Shown: positions 61,923-64,000 of the stretch, piece by piece
Position numbering within the stretch: the first letter of the stretch is position 1
Layout: every line of letters begins with the position of its first letter
Assembly: GCA_002356515.1 (NCBI GenBank)
Contig: AP017605.1
Coordinates: 3,357,001-3,421,000 of the forward strand
From: Mesorhizobium loti
GTDB lineage: Bacteria; Pseudomonadota; Alphaproteobacteria; Rhizobiales; Rhizobiaceae
Direction of reading: 5' to 3'
DNA length: 64,000 bases
Program-made: the position numbers and the translations under genes
Notes under the pieces: generated by a model
The model's database searches: none
Seen by the model: only the letters and a program-made list of their open reading frames with translations
What the model was told of the DNA's origin: nothing

Positions 61923-63464
61923 ATGGCCAGACAAGCCGGTAAATCCGATCTGCTTTTTTCCGGATCCGACTGGGATTTTACGAAATTGTCGCGGACCTAT
62001 GACGCGATCGAGGCAATCGCGGTCGAAGAGCTTCATCTCGATACCTATCCCGTGCAGATGGAGATCATCTCCTCCCAACAGATGCTCGACGCTTACTCGT
62101 CAGTCGGTATGCCACTGATGTACCACCACTGGTCTTTCGGCAAACACTTCCTCTACCAGGACCTGCTCTATCGCAAAGGCGGGCGCGGGCTTGCCTATGA
62201 ACTGGTCATCAATTCCAATCCTTGCATCGTCTATCTGATGGAGGAAAACACCATGGCCCTGCAGGCCTTGGTGACGGCCCATGCCGCGCTCGGGCATAAC
62301 CATTTCTTCAAGAACAATCATTTGTTCAAGCAGTGGACGGACGCTGGGGCGATCCTCAGCTACCTGGACTTCGCCAAGAGCTACATTGCTCGTTGCGAGG
62401 AGCGGCACGGTCTCGCTACCGTCGAGGCTGTCCTCGATTCCACCCACGCGCTGATGGAACAGGGCGTGTTCCGCTATCGCCGGCCACCGAAGCTGTCGTC
62501 GGAACGGCAGCGCGAAGGGCTTCGCGAGCGTCTCGAATACGAAGAGCGCTCCTACAACGATTTGTGGCGCACGCTGCCGCCTTCGCAGCAAAGGGTCAAC
62601 GACAAGGCCCAAGACCCGGAGTGGAAGAAATCGCTCAACCTGCCCGAGGAAAACCTGCTCTATTTCCTGGAAAAGAACAGCCCGATCCTGGATCCCTGGC
62701 AGCGTGAGATCATCAGGATCGTTCGTGTCATAGCACAATATTTTTATCCGCAACGGCAAACACAGGTGATGAACGAGGGCTGCGCCACCTTCGTGCACTA
62801 TACGTTGATGAACATGCTGTTCGACCGCGGCCGGATCAGCGAAGGCGCCATGCTCGAAATCCTGCGCAATCATTCCAACGTGATCTTCCAGCCGGCGTTC
62901 GACGATCCGCGCTTTTCCGGCATCAACCCCTACGCTCTCGGCCTCGACATGATGCAGGAAATTCAGCGCATCTCGACCGAGCCGACGGCCGAGGATCGGG
63001 ATTGGTTTCCCAACATCGCCGGCCGCGGAAACTGGCGCGAGGTCCTGCTCGACGCATGGGCAGAGCACCGCGACGAGTCCTTCATCCGCCAATACCTCAG
63101 CCCGGCCTTGATCCGGAAGTGGCGGTTTTTTGTGCTCGGCGACGTTGCCGACCAACCGCATTTTCAGGTTGCCTCGATCCACAACGAGCGCGGCTATGAA
63201 AAGATACGCGCCGCGCTTGCTCACAGCTACGATGTCGGCGCGAACCGACCGGACATTCAGGTGGTGGATGTCGATCTGCTCGGCGACCGGCATTTGCGAC
63301 TGCAGCACAAGGTGAATCACGGCATCCTTCTCGAGGATGCCAGCCGTGACGCCACGCTTCGTCACATCCGGAGGCTTTGGGGTTATGAGGTCAGTTTGGC
63401 GGCTGTCGACGCTGAGACGGGCCTGACGATCCACGAACGCTCGACGAGCCAGATCGCAGAATGA
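61923..63464 (+). CDS. SpoVR-family protein (YcgB-like)
   Basis: This 513-residue protein matches the SpoVR/YcgB family: SDWDFTKLSRTYDAIEAIAVEELHLDTYP near the start and MNEGCATFVHYTLMNMLFDRG around the conserved central region. Its function is unknown; B. subtilis SpoVR is needed for spore cortex formation. In proteobacteria it follows prkA and yeaH, as here. It starts nine bases after yeaH. A repeat-rich region follows. Confidence 0.93.
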   Translation: MARQAGKSDLLFSGSDWDFTKLSRTYDAIEAIAVEELHLDTYPVQMEIISSQQMLDAYSSVGMPLMYHHWSFGKHFLYQDLLYRKGGRGLAYELVINSNPCIVYLMEENTMALQALVTAHAALGHNHFFKNNHLFKQWTDAGAILSYLDFAKSYIARCEERHGLATVEAVLDSTHALMEQGVFRYRRPPKLSSERQREGLRERLEYEERSYNDLWRTLPPSQQRVNDKAQDPEWKKSLNLPEENLLYFLEKNSPILDPWQREIIRIVRVIAQYFYPQRQTQVMNEGCATFVHYTLMNMLFDRGRISEGAMLEILRNHSNVIFQPAFDDPRFSGINPYALGLDMMQEIQRISTEPTAEDRDWFPNIAGRGNWREVLLDAWAEHRDESFIRQYLSPALIRKWRFFVLGDVADQPHFQVASIHNERGYEKIRAALAHSYDVGANRPDIQVVDVDLLGDRHLRLQHKVNHGILLEDASRDATLRHIRRLWGYEVSLAAVDAETGLTIHERSTSQIAE

Positions 63465-63566
63465 GGCTCGATGGTTGCGCTGGTCCCCACGGCTCTCGGC
63501 CTGACGCATGTCGCCCAAAAGTGCGCAGCGGCGGGACAAACGACAGGCATAAAAACAAAGGGCTTT

Positions 63567-63690
63567 AGAACAATTCCACGAAAGTATGAGACGGTTTTCC
63601 CGGGAAAGCGCATAGCGCTTTCCCTTGGGAATTGCGTCAAAACAAAGAGTTAGAGCGGTTCGCCGTTTCCGTGAAACGGTGAACTGCTCT
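63567..63690. repeat. Mosaic intergenic repeat with two palindromes
   Basis: The region after spoVR contains GGGAAAGCGC/GCGCTTTCCC around ATA (63602-63624) and a longer imperfect dyad, AGAGCGGTTCGCCGTTT (63652-63668) with AAACGGTGAACTGCTCT (63674-63690). The layout and the flanking TTGCGTCAAAACAAAGAG tract look like a dispersed intergenic element of rhizobial genomes; only one copy is in this window. Confidence 0.6.
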
Positions 63691-64000
63691 AAGCGTCGCC
63701 GGCTGGCCTGATCCTCAACCGGGCGATGCGGTTCTTGTCGCGCTTCATGACGATGAAGCGCTTGCCGTGGAAGGTGAAGGCCTGCTTCTCATCGGGGATC
63801 GACTGCGCCTCGTGGATGACGAGGCCGGCAATCGTGGTTGCTTCCTCGTCCGGCAGGTTCCAGTCGAGCGCCCGGTTCAGGTCGCGGATCGGCACATTGC
63901 CGTCGACGACGACGGAACCGTCGGCCTCCTGCTTGACCCCCTGGATGTCGACATCGTGCTCGTCGGCGATTTCGCCGACGATCTCCTCGATGATGTCCTC
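63689..64000 (-). CDS. CNNM/CorC-type (hemolysin family) protein, 5' part outside window
   Basis: The frame is open to the right edge; 103 residues are visible, so this is the C-terminal part. EADGSVVVDGNVPIRDLNRALDWNLPDEEATTIAGLVIHEAQSIPDEKQAF matches the CorC_HlyC domain that follows CBS domains in TlyC/YtfL/CNNM proteins, implicated in Mg2+/Co2+ homeostasis. The terminal FHGKRFIVMKRDKNRIARLRI agrees. The stop at 63689 lies within the end of the adjacent repeat. Confidence 0.85.
   Translation of the reverse strand, partial: EDIIEEIVGEIADEHDVDIQGVKQEADGSVVVDGNVPIRDLNRALDWNLPDEEATTIAGLVIHEAQSIPDEKQAFTFHGKRFIVMKRDKNRIARLRIRPAGDA

Overview
The window looks like chromosome of a Hyphomicrobiales (rhizobial) alphaproteobacterium, most likely Mesorhizobium or a close Phyllobacteriaceae relative. 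This rests on GC-rich coding sequence, a cobS/cobT aerobic cobalt chelatase cluster, a SAM-II riboswitch before metX, a perfect CtrA box before ftsE, hisC-tyrC and argH-lptM-lysA gene orders, and a mosaic intergenic repeat (63.57-63.69 kb) of a kind I associate with this group. No phage, transposase, CRISPR array, rRNA or tRNA gene was seen. It reads as core chromosome with about 68 protein genes, two of them cut by the window edges.

Layout. 0-3.7 kb: ferric iron ABC importer fbpABC (fbpA cut at the left edge). 3.8-8.2 kb: glycerol-3-phosphate importer ugpBAEC on the minus strand, divergent from an EEP-family phosphatase/nuclease. 9.6-12.1 kb: a MHYT-PAS-GGDEF-EAL cyclic-di-GMP enzyme. 12.1-19.9 kb: TlpA-like thioredoxin, argH, the small lipoprotein lptM, lysA, an ArsR regulator/threonine dehydratase-like pair and a large DUF4175 (TIGR02302) protein. 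20-22.3 kb: VOC protein, LysR regulator, EamA transporter with a terminator-like leader. 22.3-26.7 kb: CpdR-like receiver, hpt, membrane protein, then divergent ftsEX, a YdcF protein and (26.3 kb boundary onward) plsC further downstream at 29.5 kb, with several small oxidative or accessory enzymes between. 30-34.7 kb: LysE exporter, aldo/keto reductase, ChaC-like enzyme, DUF2125 protein and PfkB kinase. 34.7-39 kb: hisC-tyrC and, divergently, SAM-II-controlled metX-metW. 39-46.9 kb: DUF1330, DUF1194, an SbmA/YddA-like ABC protein, a methyltransferase, gloB, cupin, YhhN, EamA and DUF3108 proteins. 47-49 kb: rpmB, then a queuosine-precursor transporter (yhhQ) behind a structured leader. 49-58 kb: spermidine-synthase-like protein, SRPBCC/ArsR pair, cobS-orphan-cobT-phytase-like operon, J-domain protein, bolA, a TPP enzyme and an alpha/beta hydrolase. 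58.6-63.5 kb: the prkA-yeaH-spoVR stress operon. The right edge cuts a CNNM/CorC-type (hemolysin family) protein.

The most interesting signals are non-coding. (1) A 29-nt element ending on the yhhQ start codon fits a minimal preQ1-I riboswitch, with the AUG inside the predicted pseudoknot; upstream of it lie a bistable hairpin and two further stems. (2) The metX leader has a SAM-II aptamer followed by a terminator, and the aptamer can form a mutually exclusive antiterminator pairing with it. (3) Four 20-21-bp tandem repeats precede gloB. (4) A CtrA box precedes ftsEX. (5) An orphan exported protein gene of different base composition sits between cobS and cobT. All RNA structures were found by eye and have not been folded or searched computationally.
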